A stretch of DNA of 64,000 nucleotides from Acinetobacter vivianii (GCF_014635885.1 NZ_BMDR01000005.1:124001-188000), one strand, 5' to 3'; positions 46,708 to 55,671 are shown, numbered from the stretch's first letter. Program-made: numbers and translations. Notes: generated from the sequence alone by a model not told the origin.

Positions 46708-47484
46708 TTACTGACGTTGGCGTACCATTTCAAAGAAGCAAACTGAGCCAGCAATTGCCACATTCAGAGACTCTTGGCCACCCGGCTGAGGAATCGTCAC
46801 TGCTTGAGCGTGTTCTAGGGCATAGTCACTGGCACCTTGACCTTCATTACCCAAAATCCATACACATGCTTGAGTCAAATCTTGTGTGTATAAGCTAGTT
46901 GAACGGTGTGAACTGGTCACAAAGACAGGAATGTCAAACTTTGGAAGTAAATCACTGAGTTGAAAATTTTCAAAACAAGTTAGGCTGAAGTGTGCACCCA
47001 TACCCGCACGCAATACACGCGGTGACCACAATGATGCTGAACCTTGTGTACAAATCACTTGCTTAATATTTGCAGCAGCAGCAGAACGTAGAAGTGTGCC
47101 GACATTTCCTGGATCCTGAACATTTTCCAGAATGAGCGTATCTGCATTAAAATCAATTGTGACTGAACTTTTAGGAAGATCAACAATCGCTAAGCAAGGT
47201 AGCGTAGTGCCTAAAGTACTTAAATCTTTGTAAAGTACTTCACTAATAACAAAAATATGGCCTTGATGTAATTCGATGACTTGTTGTAATTCGGGGTGAT
47301 TAAGTGCTTGTTCGGTCGTAAATAGAGAAAAGATTTTTTTCTGCTGTTGTAACCAAGCCAGACAAAGGTGTGTACCTTCCAGAACCGTTTGCTGATGTTT
47401 TTTTCGGGCGCTGTTTAGCTCGATCAGCCCACGCAAATGTTTGATCTTTGCATTGTCTTTTGATTCTAGAAAAATAACTGCCAT
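46708..47484 (-). CDS. SpoU/TrmH-family RNA 2'-O-methyltransferase
   Basis: A 258-residue SPOUT methyltransferase. The N-terminal substrate-binding domain (about 1-95) precedes the three SpoU motifs: ILENVQDPGNVGTLLRSA (motif 1), WILGNEGQG (motif 2) and IPQPGGQESLNVAIAGSV (motif 3), where SAM binds in a trefoil knot. It probably methylates a ribose in rRNA or tRNA; the target is unknown, and it may be RlmB- or YsgA-like. The ATG at 47484 is preferred; a TTG at 47499 would add five residues. A hairpin lies between it and fbp upstream. Confidence 0.9.
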   Translation of the reverse strand: MAVIFLESKDNAKIKHLRGLIELNSARKKHQQTVLEGTHLCLAWLQQQKKIFSLFTTEQALNHPELQQVIELHQGHIFVISEVLYKDLSTLGTTLPCLAIVDLPKSSVTIDFNADTLILENVQDPGNVGTLLRSAAAANIKQVICTQGSASLWSPRVLRAGMGAHFSLTCFENFQLSDLLPKFDIPVFVTSSHRSTSLYTQDLTQACVWILGNEGQGASDYALEHAQAVTIPQPGGQESLNVAIAGSVCFFEMVRQRQ

Positions 47485-47497
47485 AAGATAAACATCC

Positions 47498-47528
47498 AAA
47501 AGGGCATTATAAATGGATGATAATGCCC
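47498..47528 (-). terminator. Putative terminator or attenuator between fbp and the methyltransferase gene
   Basis: On the minus strand a 9-bp stem GGGCATTAT / ATAATGCCC with a 9-nt loop is followed by TTTTGG. It begins 15 bp after the fbp stop codon. The T run is short and adjoins the GGA ribosome site of the next gene, so readthrough may be partial. Confidence 0.55.
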
Positions 47529-47543
47529 TGATTATAAAATTAA

Positions 47544-48515
47544 TTAGTGATAGCTGGTTACGCGTTCAACTTCATTCTTAGAACCAATAATGACTGGAAC
47601 ACGTTGGTGTAATTCTGTTGGTTGGATATCCAGAATACGAACACGGCCTGTTGTAGATGCACCACCTGCCTGTTCAATCAGCATACTCATTGGGTTTGCT
47701 TCATACATCAAACGTAAACGACCTGCTTTTTTAGGGTCTTTCAAGTCATAAGGGTAAAGGAAAATACCGCCACGGCATAAGATACGGTGAATGTCACCGA
47801 CCATGCATGCAACCCAGCGCATATTGAAGTCTTTTTCACGCACTGATGTTTTACCAGCAAGTAGCTCATCAATATAGCGTTTCACTGGATTTTCCCAATG
47901 ACGTTGGTTAGATGAGTTGATTGCAAATTCTTGTGTATCTGCTGAAACTTGAACTTTTTCAGAAGTTAATAAGAAGCTTTGTGTGGTTGGATCAAAAGTA
48001 AAGAATACAACGCCTGCGCCAACAGTCAGTGCGAGCATGGTTGATGGACCATAAAGTACATAACCCGCAGCAACTTGCTCAGTCCCTGCTTGCATGAAAT
48101 CAGCAGCTTGAGTAACGGCATTTTTTGCAGGAAGGATAGAGAAAATCGTACCCACACACATATTGATGTCGATATTGCTTGAACCGTCTAATGGATCAAA
48201 TAAAACTAAATATTTGCCATTTTCTTGCGCAGGAGTGAAGTCATCTAATTCTTCTGAAGCCAAACCACCCACTTGTGGATGAGCTTTTAATGCATCAATC
48301 AGGTAATCATTCGAAATGACATCTAGTTTTTTCTGCGTTTCACCCTGAACATTTTCATTGCCAGCGCTGCCTAAAACACCCGCTAAAGCACCTTTTTGTA
48401 ATGCTTGATCAATCGTCTGGCAAGTTGCTGCAATTGTTTCGATGACTTGTGCCAACTCTGGAGTCAAATTCCCATTTTGTTGTTCTAGGTATTGGGTCAA
48501 AGTAAGGTTTGACAT
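47544..48515 (-). CDS. fbp: Fructose-1,6-bisphosphatase class 1
   Basis: Fbp makes fructose 6-phosphate in gluconeogenesis, the main route for sugar phosphates in organisms such as Acinetobacter that use organic acids. The 323-residue protein has the sugar-phosphatase motif [14 protein letters not shown] (metal binding), ASEELDD, and [19 protein letters not shown]. Length and all key residues are normal. It is divergent from the small 61-residue gene. Confidence 0.97.
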   Translation of the reverse strand: MSNLTLTQYLEQQNGNLTPELAQVIETIAATCQTIDQALQKGALAGVLGSAGNENVQGETQKKLDVISNDYLIDALKAHPQVGGLASEELDDFTPAQENGKYLVLFDPLDGSSNIDINMCVGTIFSILPAKNAVTQAADFMQAGTEQVAAGYVLYGPSTMLALTVGAGVVFFTFDPTTQSFLLTSEKVQVSADTQEFAINSSNQRHWENPVKRYIDELLAGKTSVREKDFNMRWVACMVGDIHRILCRGGIFLYPYDLKDPKKAGRLRLMYEANPMSMLIEQAGGASTTGRVRILDIQPTELHQRVPVIIGSKNEVERVTSYH

Positions 48516-48692
48516 ATTGAATAGCTCCGATTTAGCCGTGTCAAAAATTGATAAAAATGAATGTGGCTATTCTAGATGAGAACGCCCAAAAATAAAAATT
48601 ATCTTACTTTATTTATGTTGCTTTTATGATTACAAGTAAGCCATTACATGCTATGTTGGACGGATACTAGACAGGATGTTTGGAGATTAAAG

Positions 48693-48878
48693 ATGTCAAC
48701 CAAGAATTTTGACGCAACTCCTACGCCAAGCGAACCTATTAGTTTAGAAACGATTTCTAAAGAGAAGGTGCAAGAGGCTTGGAAAGAGTATGAGGCGAAG
48801 CCAGAATACAAAGAGTTCAACAAGCACGATATGATTGAATCGATGCAGACCAAGACCGATGCTCAATCTACGTCTTGA
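48693..48878 (+). CDS. Small conserved-looking hydrophilic protein, unknown
   Basis: A 61-residue protein I do not recognise. The ATG at 48693 has a GGAG box at a good distance; an upstream in-frame ATG-less extension to 48648 has no support. The sequence is hydrophilic, acidic in the middle, with a helical stretch (ISKEKVQEAWKEYEAKPEYKEFNKHDMIE) and flexible Thr/Ser/Pro-rich ends. It has no signal peptide or membrane helix. A strong terminator follows. Its position in the place where cpoB (ybgF) usually lies in gammaproteobacteria is accidental or at least strand-opposed. Confidence 0.7.
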   Translation: MSTKNFDATPTPSEPISLETISKEKVQEAWKEYEAKPEYKEFNKHDMIESMQTKTDAQSTS

Positions 48879-48886
48879 TCGCAAAT

Positions 48887-48916
48887 AAAAATGCTCACCT
48901 AAAGTGAGCATTTTTA
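48887..48916. terminator. Bidirectional terminator between the 61-residue gene and pal
   Basis: A 12-bp stem AAAAATGCTCAC / GTGAGCATTTTT with a 5-nt loop. It can also serve the tol-pal operon, whose last stop codon is at 48935. Confidence 0.85.
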
Positions 48917-48934
48917 TTTCAAGCATTCACACGA

Positions 48935-49501
48935 TTATTTTAATAATGGTGGAACAGCTTCGTAGTTAATTTCTACACGGCGGTTTTCTTTCCATGCAGC
49001 TTCGTTGTGACCTGCATTGACAGGAGATTCTTTGCCATAGCTTACTGCTTCAAGCTGTTGCGGGTTGACACCATTGGTAATCAGGAAGCTTTCAACCGCT
49101 TTGGCACGACGCTCGCCAAGTGCCATGTTGTATTCACGTGTACCACGTTCATCTGTGTGGCCTGTAAGGGCAACACGAGAGTTCGCATTGGCAACAAGGA
49201 ACTGAGCATGTGCTTGCAATGTTTGATAATCTTCGTTTGATAAGTCACTGCTGTCATAGTTGAAGTGAACAACACGTTTCGCTAAAAATGCTTTATTTGC
49301 AGCAGTTACACCTTTTGAAGATGCGCCCGCAAGGTTTTGTGCATTTAAAGCTGCATCTTCACTTAAACCATCAGTGCTTACAGTTGATGAACCGTTTGGT
49401 GTATTGCCTGTAGTAATTTCAGCAGCAGGTTTACGGCTTGCACAACCCGTGAAAACGAGCGTTGCAGCAATAAGTGGAAGCGTTAAATATTTAATGTTCA
49501 T
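48935..49501 (-). CDS. pal: Peptidoglycan-associated lipoprotein Pal
   Basis: Pal, an outer-membrane lipoprotein that binds peptidoglycan, is the outer partner of the Tol system during cell constriction. It has 188 residues from ATG 49501, with GGAG upstream. The signal peptide ends in the lipobox VFTGC (Cys about 20). A linker rich in Asn, Ser and Thr precedes the OmpA-like domain with HFNYDSSDL, LTGHTDERGTREYNMALGERRA and NRRVEINYE. It is the last gene of the operon. The usual next gene, cpoB, is absent. Confidence 0.96.
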   Translation of the reverse strand: MNIKYLTLPLIAATLVFTGCASRKPAAEITTGNTPNGSSTVSTDGLSEDAALNAQNLAGASSKGVTAANKAFLAKRVVHFNYDSSDLSNEDYQTLQAHAQFLVANANSRVALTGHTDERGTREYNMALGERRAKAVESFLITNGVNPQQLEAVSYGKESPVNAGHNEAAWKENRRVEINYEAVPPLLK

Positions 49502-49523
49502 ACGATTCTCCAATCGATTAAAT

Positions 49524-50807
49524 TTATTTTGGTGCCCAAGCTGGTTCACGAACTTCACCTTGTTCGCTTGGTAAATTCATGCGGAAACGACCGTCAGTAG
49601 ACATGACTGATAAAAGACCACGATTTCCTTCACGCGTTGCATAAACGACCATTTGGCCATTTGGCGAGAAACTTGGTGATTCATCTAAACTGGTTGGTGT
49701 GAGATTATTGGTAATACCTGTATTGATATCCTGAATGGCAACTTTGTAGTTACTGCCGCTTGGACGATGGACAAGGGCAATCTTTTTACCATCTGCGCTT
49801 AATGTGCCGCGTGCATTAAATGCACCTTTGAAGGTTAGACGTTTGACTGAACTGTCATCAAAGCTATAACGATAAATCTGTGGTGAACCACCGCGATCCG
49901 ATGTAAAGATGAATGACTTGCCATCTGGTGAGTAGCGCGCTTCAGTATCAATCGCAGAGTCATTGGTCATGCGTTGTACTTGGCGAGTACTTAAATCCAT
50001 TTGATAAACTTCAGGATTGCCGTGCATAGAAGCGGTAAATAACATTGATTTACCATCTGGCGAGAAACTTGGTGCGCCATTCAAGCCACGGAAACTGGCT
50101 AAAACTTCGCGTTGTCCTGTCGCTAAATCTTGTAGGTAAATTGCTGGTCGTTTAGTTTCGAAAGAAACATAGGCAATTTTCTTGGCATCAGGTGTCCAAG
50201 CCGGAGAGAGGATTGGATCACGTGATGACAGCACTGTTTTAGGTTGTTCGCCATCCGTATCTGCAATTTGTAAAGTATAACGTTGAGCTGGTGTTGCCTG
50301 ATTACGTAATACATAGGCAATACGACCGCTAAAGTCACCCGCAATACCCGTTAAGGCTTGATAAATCGTATCACTGATCAGATGTCCAGCTTGACGTACG
50401 CGCGAGCGAGGCACAGTGAGTACTTCATTGAGTAAATATTGTTGTTTTTGTACATCGTACAATTGGTAGTGAATTTCAAATGTATTGGCATCAACAGCCT
50501 TCATTTGACCCACAACAACATAAGGTACACCTGCATTTTGCCAATCACCTGCCTGTACCTGATTTAGGCTGGCAGTTGCAGGTAAATTTTGAGATGCACT
50601 AGTAAAACGGCCTGAGCGATTCAAGTCGCTTTCCACAATTGGATAGATCGCATTGTCATTTGCAAATGGGATAATCGCAATTTTTGGTGCTTGTTCAGGT
50701 GCTTTTGCAATTTCAAGATGTAATTGAGCGAAAGTTGCTGTTGGAACAACTGTGCTAATTGCAGCAAAAACTGCTAAAGAGAGGAGGTGTTTACGAGTCT
50801 TGTCCAT
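49524..50807 (-). CDS. tolB: Tol-Pal system protein TolB
   Basis: Periplasmic TolB, 427 residues with a signal peptide (SLAVFAAISTVVPTATFA). The N-terminal domain (about 30-160) contains IAIIPFANDNAIYPIVESDLNRSGRF and is followed by a beta-propeller with repeated (S/F)SPDGK motifs such as ARYSPDGKSFIFTSDRGGSPQIY. TolB binds Pal and TolA in turn. It is separated from tolA by 98 bp that contain a strong hairpin, and from pal by 22 bp. Confidence 0.96.
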   Translation of the reverse strand: MDKTRKHLLSLAVFAAISTVVPTATFAQLHLEIAKAPEQAPKIAIIPFANDNAIYPIVESDLNRSGRFTSASQNLPATASLNQVQAGDWQNAGVPYVVVGQMKAVDANTFEIHYQLYDVQKQQYLLNEVLTVPRSRVRQAGHLISDTIYQALTGIAGDFSGRIAYVLRNQATPAQRYTLQIADTDGEQPKTVLSSRDPILSPAWTPDAKKIAYVSFETKRPAIYLQDLATGQREVLASFRGLNGAPSFSPDGKSMLFTASMHGNPEVYQMDLSTRQVQRMTNDSAIDTEARYSPDGKSFIFTSDRGGSPQIYRYSFDDSSVKRLTFKGAFNARGTLSADGKKIALVHRPSGSNYKVAIQDINTGITNNLTPTSLDESPSFSPNGQMVVYATREGNRGLLSVMSTDGRFRMNLPSEQGEVREPAWAPK

Positions 50808-50857
50808 AGTTACAATTACTTGCGTCGTATTTTTGTGGCTGTTGATTATTTAACATA

Positions 50858-50890
50858 GTTACATGCTTTGTGCTATTAAAAGCATGTAAC
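50858..50890. repeat. Strong inverted repeat between tolA and tolB
   Basis: A perfect 12-bp stem GTTACATGCTTT / AAAGCATGTAAC with a 9-nt loop, 15 bp past the tolA stop codon. No T run follows on either strand, so a standard terminator is unlikely; it may be an attenuator, an RNA-processing or stability element. Confidence 0.6.
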
Positions 50891-50905
50891 GTTAACTATT
50901 CATTA

Positions 50906-52336
50906 CTATTTTGCAGTAAAACTTGAAGTAAAGCTTCTTGCTTCACGGCGTGCTACTGGATCATCTGGCATTGGATAAGGTGCGGCAGCACGAACCGCAG
51001 CTTCTACACTTGCTTTCACGTCAGGATCACTTGCAGAAACAACAACAGATAAAACAGCTCCGCTATCACTCAAGGTGACACGCGCACTGGCACGCTGACC
51101 TGATGAACCCGATGGCATGTTCCATGCACGATAGATTTTTTGTTCAAAATCTCGTTTAGCTGTTGATGCAATTCGTTTTGCATCCGCTTTCTTCTGGGCA
51201 GCATCCTGTTCAGCTTTTTTTGCAGCAGCAGCTTTTGCATCCGCTTCTGCTTCCGCTTTACGTTTCGCATCTGCTTCAGCTTTGGCTTTTGCATCCGCAT
51301 CGGCTTTGCGTTTAGCATCCGCGTCAGCTTTCGCTTTGGCATCTGCGTCAGCTTTACGTTTTGCATCCGCATCGGCTTTACGTTTAGCGTCTGCGTCAGC
51401 TTTGCGTTTCGCATCTGTGTCGGCTTTCGCTTTGGCATCTGCGTCAGCTTTACGTTTGGCATCTGCATCAGCTTTACGTTTTGCATCTGCGTCGGCTTTC
51501 GCTTTGGCATCTGCGTCAGCTTTACGTTTCGCATCTGCATCAGCTTTACGTTTTGCATCCGCATCGGCTTTACGTTTAGCGTCTGCATCGGCTTTACGTT
51601 TAGCGTCTGCATCAGCTTTACGTTTTGCATCTGCATCAGCTTTGCGTTTTGCATCCGCATCGGCTTTGCGTTTGGCATCTGCATCAGCTTTGCGTTTTGC
51701 ATCCGCTTCGGCTTTACGTTTTGCTTCTTGTTGAGCTTGAAGCTTTGCATTTTCAGCCGCTTTCTGCTGTTTTAACTTCGCATCTTGCTCTGCTTTTTGA
51801 CGTGCTCTGGCATCCGCTTCAGCTTTCGCGCTTTGTTCAGCTCTGCGTTTCGCTTCAGCTTCAGTTTTTGCCTTTGCATCAGCTTGACGTTTTGCTTCAG
51901 CATCGACACGTTGTTTTTGTGCCTGTGCTTCTGCAAGTTTACGCTGTTCTTCGACTTGCTTGGCACGAGCAGCTTCATCGGCTTTACGTTTTTGTTCAGC
52001 TAATTTTGCTTGCTCCACCTTTTGTTTTTCAGCTGCAAGTTGTTGTGCAGTTGGTGGTGGAGGGGCTACAGGAATATTTTCAGGTAAGGTCGGATCTACA
52101 TTTGGACTGACCACTTCTGGTGCTTGTTTATCAGCAGTGACTTGCTGTTCAGGCTGCTGAAGCGATTGAGGTAAATCTTCTGGCTTCACCAAAATAGTGG
52201 TGAGTTTTTTAGGCTCTTCTGGTGGTTTACTCAAGCCTAAAAACAGTAAGCCAACAATCGCGATTGCATGAACACCGAGTGTGAAACCCAGTGCAATCGC
52301 ATTTTGCTTAAAAGGCGGCTCTTGAAATTTTTTCAT
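50906..52336 (-). CDS. tolA: Tol-Pal system protein TolA with long 8-residue repeats
   Basis: TolA spans the periplasm from the inner membrane to Pal/TolB. It has 476 residues: N-terminal helix at about 13-34 (AIALGFTLGVHAIAIVGLLF), a Pro/Gln-rich segment, a long Ala/Lys/Glu/Asp helical domain (about 100-390) and a C-terminal domain III-like region with IYRAWNMPSGSSGQRASARV. Residues 206-365 are 20 tandem 8-residue units of the type KRKADADA (some with KAK), coded by 24-bp repeats. The domain II helix thus likely varies in length between strains. It follows tolR by 3 bp. Confidence 0.94.
   Translation of the reverse strand: MKKFQEPPFKQNAIALGFTLGVHAIAIVGLLFLGLSKPPEEPKKLTTILVKPEDLPQSLQQPEQQVTADKQAPEVVSPNVDPTLPENIPVAPPPPTAQQLAAEKQKVEQAKLAEQKRKADEAARAKQVEEQRKLAEAQAQKQRVDAEAKRQADAKAKTEAEAKRRAEQSAKAEADARARQKAEQDAKLKQQKAAENAKLQAQQEAKRKAEADAKRKADADAKRKADADAKRKADADAKRKADADAKRKADADAKRKADADAKRKADADAKRKADADAKAKADADAKRKADADAKRKADADAKAKADTDAKRKADADAKRKADADAKRKADADAKAKADADAKRKADADAKAKAEADAKRKAEAEADAKAAAAKKAEQDAAQKKADAKRIASTAKRDFEQKIYRAWNMPSGSSGQRASARVTLSDSGAVLSVVVSASDPDVKASVEAAVRAAAPYPMPDDPVARREARSFTSSFTAK
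51242..51721 (-). repeat. Tandem 24-bp repeat array inside tolA (20 units)
   Basis: Twenty units coding for KRKADADA and variants (KAKADADA, KAKADTDA, KRKAEAEA and similar). The DNA units differ by silent and few non-silent changes (GAT/GAC, GCT/GCA/GCG), so it is an old or gene-conversion-kept array. The span is 480 bp by residue counting. Confidence 0.85.
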
Positions 52337-52339
52337 AGC

Positions 52340-52792
52340 TTATTTTAACGGCTCGGTCAGTAAGCCAACTTGAGTTAGGCCTGCTTCTTGTAGACTCGCC
52401 ATCAGTGAAACCACTTCACCATAAGGACGAGATTTATCACCATTCACGAGAACAGTCAGTTGCTTATTTTCTTGTTCAGCTTGTGTTTGAGCCTCACTTA
52501 AAAGCGATTCAAGCTGTTCCAGTGATAGTGGATCACTGCCTTTGTGTTCTTGATATTCAAGCGAGAAATTTCCTTCTTTACTAATAGTTACCAATGCTGG
52601 CATATCTTTAGATTCAATAGGGTGGTTATTGGCTTGAGGTAAATCTACTTTGATACCACTGGTGATCATGGGTGCTGTCACCATGAAAATAACTAGGAGT
52701 ACTAACATGACATCGATATAAGGAACGACGTTCATATCGCTTTTCAGTGGTTTTTTAATCCGCTCAAAACGTCCAGATCTTTGAATCGCCAT
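52340..52792 (-). CDS. tolR: Tol-Pal system protein TolR
   Basis: A 150-residue ExbD/TolR protein: short cytoplasmic N-terminus (KKPLKSDMNVVPYIDVMLV), one helix (about 23-44) with the proton-path Asp in the IDVMLV motif, and a periplasmic domain. It pairs with TolQ to use proton motive force for TolA. Its start shares one base with the tolQ stop, and tolA begins 3 bp after its own stop. Confidence 0.95.
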   Translation of the reverse strand: MAIQRSGRFERIKKPLKSDMNVVPYIDVMLVLLVIFMVTAPMITSGIKVDLPQANNHPIESKDMPALVTISKEGNFSLEYQEHKGSDPLSLEQLESLLSEAQTQAEQENKQLTVLVNGDKSRPYGEVVSLMASLQEAGLTQVGLLTEPLK

Positions 52793-53490
52793 TATGCATC
52801 TTCCTGTGTCGTTCCAATCGCTTGACGCTGTAAAAGAGCAACCATTTCTTCTGCAAATAAGGCACGGTCTGAATAGATCGATTCGCCTTTGGCTGTGTAG
52901 TGGTTAAATGCAAGTACCGCTGGAATTGCAGCAAATAAACCGATTGCTGTAGCGATGAGCGCTTCGGCAATACCCGGTGCAACTGTTGCCAAAGTAACTT
53001 GATCCACCGCAGCCAGACCGATGAAGGCATTCATAATGCCCCAAACAGTACCAAATAAACCAATATAAGGTGCAACAGAACCAATGCTGGCAAGTGCACC
53101 TAAGCCTTGTTCTAAACCACCTTGATCACGGCTTAAACCGACACGAAGGATACGTTCAGTTCCTTCGATGGTTTGATTGGTATCTGCTTTACGTTTTTGT
53201 AATTTGAAAAACTCACCCAACCCTTGATAGAAGATATCTTCTAAACCACGACGTTTAGAGTTGAGTTGAGCATTATTATAAAGGGTATTTAATTCGGCAC
53301 CTGACCAGAACATCTTTTGAAAATGCTCATCATCTTGTCCTGCTTTTTTGAAGCCCATATGCAATTTGGCGATTAGATACCAGCTATAAATTGAAGCGAG
53401 TAATAAAATCAGCATGACCAGTTGTACAACAGGACTTGCTTGCAAAATAAGGTCGGAGATGTGTAGAGAAGATTCTAAATTAGTTGCCAT
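52792..53490 (-). CDS. tolQ: Tol-Pal system protein TolQ
   Basis: A 232-residue ExbB/MotA-type proton channel subunit with three helices (about 17-38, 135-160 and 170-195). Key segments are VQLVMLILLLASIYSWYLI, SIGSVAPYIGLFGTVWGIMNAF and ATVAPGIAEALIATAIGLFAAIPAVL. It follows ybgC by 24 bp and leads the tolQRAB-pal unit. Confidence 0.96.
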   Translation of the reverse strand: MATNLESSLHISDLILQASPVVQLVMLILLLASIYSWYLIAKLHMGFKKAGQDDEHFQKMFWSGAELNTLYNNAQLNSKRRGLEDIFYQGLGEFFKLQKRKADTNQTIEGTERILRVGLSRDQGGLEQGLGALASIGSVAPYIGLFGTVWGIMNAFIGLAAVDQVTLATVAPGIAEALIATAIGLFAAIPAVLAFNHYTAKGESIYSDRALFAEEMVALLQRQAIGTTQEDA

Positions 53491-53514
53491 AAGTTACTGT
53501 GCCGAAAGTTTATT

Positions 53515-53922
53515 TTAGTCCTGTGCCAATTCTTTTTGAATCAGGTCACGAATTTCATCAGGAAGTCGACGTGGCATTAACTCTTTGTTTAAACATGCCA
53601 ACACAACCTCACCTGAAGCCAGCAAGATTTCACCACGATAAATATTTTGTTGCAACACAAATGATGCGGCTTTACACGAAATAACACGTGCTGTAACGGT
53701 AATTAAGTCATCCATTAATATAGGTCGTACATATTTGACCTGAATCTGGTGCACAACGAAGTTGTAATCTTGTTGATGCCAGTAGTGATCAACACCTGCA
53801 GCGCGTAACCATTCAGTGCGTGCACGCTCCATAAAACGGATATGGTTGGCATGGTAGACGATACCACCTGCATCTGTATCTTCGATATAAACACGAATTT
53901 TAAATTCAAAATGATTCGCCAT
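53515..53922 (-). CDS. ybgC: YbgC-type acyl-CoA thioesterase
   Basis: A 135-residue hotdog-fold thioesterase from the ATG at 53922, which has GGAA at a good distance. The family signature VYIEDTDAGGIVYHANHIRFMERARTEW has the catalytic Asp of EDTDAGG. It is the first gene of the tol-pal operon, as in E. coli, where it is thought to act on acyl-CoA or acyl-ACP. The earlier in-frame start at 53988 lacks support. Confidence 0.95.
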   Translation of the reverse strand: MANHFEFKIRVYIEDTDAGGIVYHANHIRFMERARTEWLRAAGVDHYWHQQDYNFVVHQIQVKYVRPILMDDLITVTARVISCKAASFVLQQNIYRGEILLASGEVVLACLNKELMPRRLPDEIRDLIQKELAQD

Positions 53923-54132
53923 GAGAGTATTCCGTTCTAGTTCACTATAGGGCTTTATATTTAAAAATATGACTGCTAAATAAAACACCAGTTCTATTCA
54001 ACGTCATAGACCTGCTTTAAATACGGGGCAGTTTAGCAGATTGCATACTAAGTCCTATGGCACAACCTTTCAATTGCGATTGCGGTCTTTATTGACTAAA
54101 ACGGGACGCTCTATAACTTGTATGTTGCTAAG

Positions 54133-55467
54133 TTAAGAAGGTTTCCATGCGGCCTGAACTTGTTTTGCGATTTCTGGATAATCTAAGACGAATCTTACAT
54201 GTAGCTCTGTCCCTGTCTTTAAGGCTTTATCATCGACGATAAAATAGGGGTTATGGTTCGGAGCGGCTTGACTTAAGTCCTGATTTTCAGGTGTCGCACC
54301 TAAGAAAACAAAGAAGGACGGCATTAATTTTCCATAATAGGCAAAATCCTCACTGGCACTTGCATTATGGTCCATCAGATGAAGTTTCGAATCTCCGACA
54401 GCTTTGGTCAATGTTGGCTGAATAAGTTGAGTAAGTGCCTTATTATTCACTGTTACTGGAGCATAAGGTGCAATCTCAACTTTGGCCGTTACATCATTGG
54501 CTTGAGCATTATGTTCAACAAGCGTCGGTAAACTTTCTAAGATGTTGTCTCGTATCTGTTCGTTGTTGGAGCGAATGGTACCAATCATATTAACTTGATC
54601 AGGAATGATGTTTCCTGCCGTTCCACCTTGAATATTACCAATACTGATGACGCCCATGCCTTGAGTCAGATCAGTTCTTCGACTAATAAGACTTTGTATA
54701 TTGTTAATCATTTGAGCTGATGCATAAACCGGATCTCTACCTAACCAAGGCATCGAACCATGGACTTGTTTGCCGTTGACTTGAATACGCAAATGATCTG
54801 AACTGTTTAAAATCGCACCATCTTTATAGTAGAGATGTCCGCTTTTCATACCAGACATGACATGCATACCAAAAATAGCTTCTGGCTTATCGTCTTTAAA
54901 TGCTCCGTCCGCGATCATTTTTCTTGAGCCGATTTGATCGCCATGTGTGAAATTATCGATATCTGCGCCACCTTCTTCGGCGGGTTGAAATACAAAAACG
55001 ACTGTGCCTGATATTTTATCTTTGTTGGCTGCCAGAATTTTTGCTGCGCCTAAGAGCATTGCAGTGTGAGCATCGTGTCCACAAGCATGCATTACATAAG
55101 TTTCTTTACCTTGATAGATTGCTTTTTGTTTGCTGGCAAAAGGAACGCCACTTTTTTCCTGCATCGGTAAAGCATCCATATCCGCTCTAAGCGCCATGAC
55201 TGGACCAGGTTTATCGCCTTTTAAGATGCCAATGACTCCTGTTTTTGCATAACCTGTTTTGACTTGAATGCCATAAGATTTCAATTCTTTTTGAACAAGC
55301 GCAGATGTTTTAAATTCCATATTGCCCAGTTCGGGGTGTTCGTGAATATGTTGTCTTAATTGAATAACCTGATTTTCATTTTGTTGTGCGGCATCCTTTA
55401 TCCAATCTGCCATACTGAGTTGACTCACAAGGGCGAGTGGAAGTAATAAAGCGGCTTTCTTATACAT
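54133..55467 (-). CDS. Exported M20-family amidohydrolase
   Basis: A 444-residue metal-dependent amidohydrolase of the M20D (hippuricase/N-acyl-amino acid) kind. A signal peptide (MYKKAALLLPLALVSQLSMA) indicates export. Motifs: HPELGNMEF, ALRADMDALPM, VMHACGHDAHTAMLLGA (metal ligands Cys, His), FQPAEEGGADID, and the late HNASASEDFAYYG. The catalytic Glu is in PAEEGG. It likely cleaves N-acyl amino acids or similar amides in the periplasm; the substrate is unknown. It stands alone. Confidence 0.9.
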   Translation of the reverse strand: MYKKAALLLPLALVSQLSMADWIKDAAQQNENQVIQLRQHIHEHPELGNMEFKTSALVQKELKSYGIQVKTGYAKTGVIGILKGDKPGPVMALRADMDALPMQEKSGVPFASKQKAIYQGKETYVMHACGHDAHTAMLLGAAKILAANKDKISGTVVFVFQPAEEGGADIDNFTHGDQIGSRKMIADGAFKDDKPEAIFGMHVMSGMKSGHLYYKDGAILNSSDHLRIQVNGKQVHGSMPWLGRDPVYASAQMINNIQSLISRRTDLTQGMGVISIGNIQGGTAGNIIPDQVNMIGTIRSNNEQIRDNILESLPTLVEHNAQANDVTAKVEIAPYAPVTVNNKALTQLIQPTLTKAVGDSKLHLMDHNASASEDFAYYGKLMPSFFVFLGATPENQDLSQAAPNHNPYFIVDDKALKTGTELHVRFVLDYPEIAKQVQAAWKPS

Positions 55468-55640
55468 ATCCTTATCCTAAAAATTATTGTTTATCAGATT
55501 TACGTTGTATTTTTCTTATAATGCAGTTCTTGAAAATATTAAAAAATCAATAAGGTATAAATAAAGACTTAAAAGGTATAGAGTCGCTAATTTGTTGATA
55601 ATAGAATTATTATTTTGCTTTAGGGAGACGGTTCAAATTA

Positions 55641-55668
55641 AAAAAAAGAAGAGAAAACTCTCTTCTTT
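55641..55668 (-). terminator. Intrinsic terminator after ruvB
   Basis: On the minus strand, a 10-bp stem AAAGAAGAGA / TCTCTTCTTT with a 4-nt loop, followed by a run of T residues, three bases past the ruvB stop codon. Confidence 0.75.
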
Positions 55669-55671
55669 CGC

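Noticed and set aside
51282..51734. A long plus-strand open frame rich in Ala, Ser, Leu and Phe across from tolA
   Set aside because: It is the antisense of the 24-bp repeat array in tolA, which stays open in several frames because the unit length is a multiple of three; no ribosome site or context supports it.
51070..51750. A minus-strand frame rich in Lys, Met, Gln and Asn inside tolA
   Set aside because: It is a shifted-frame shadow of the same repeat array.
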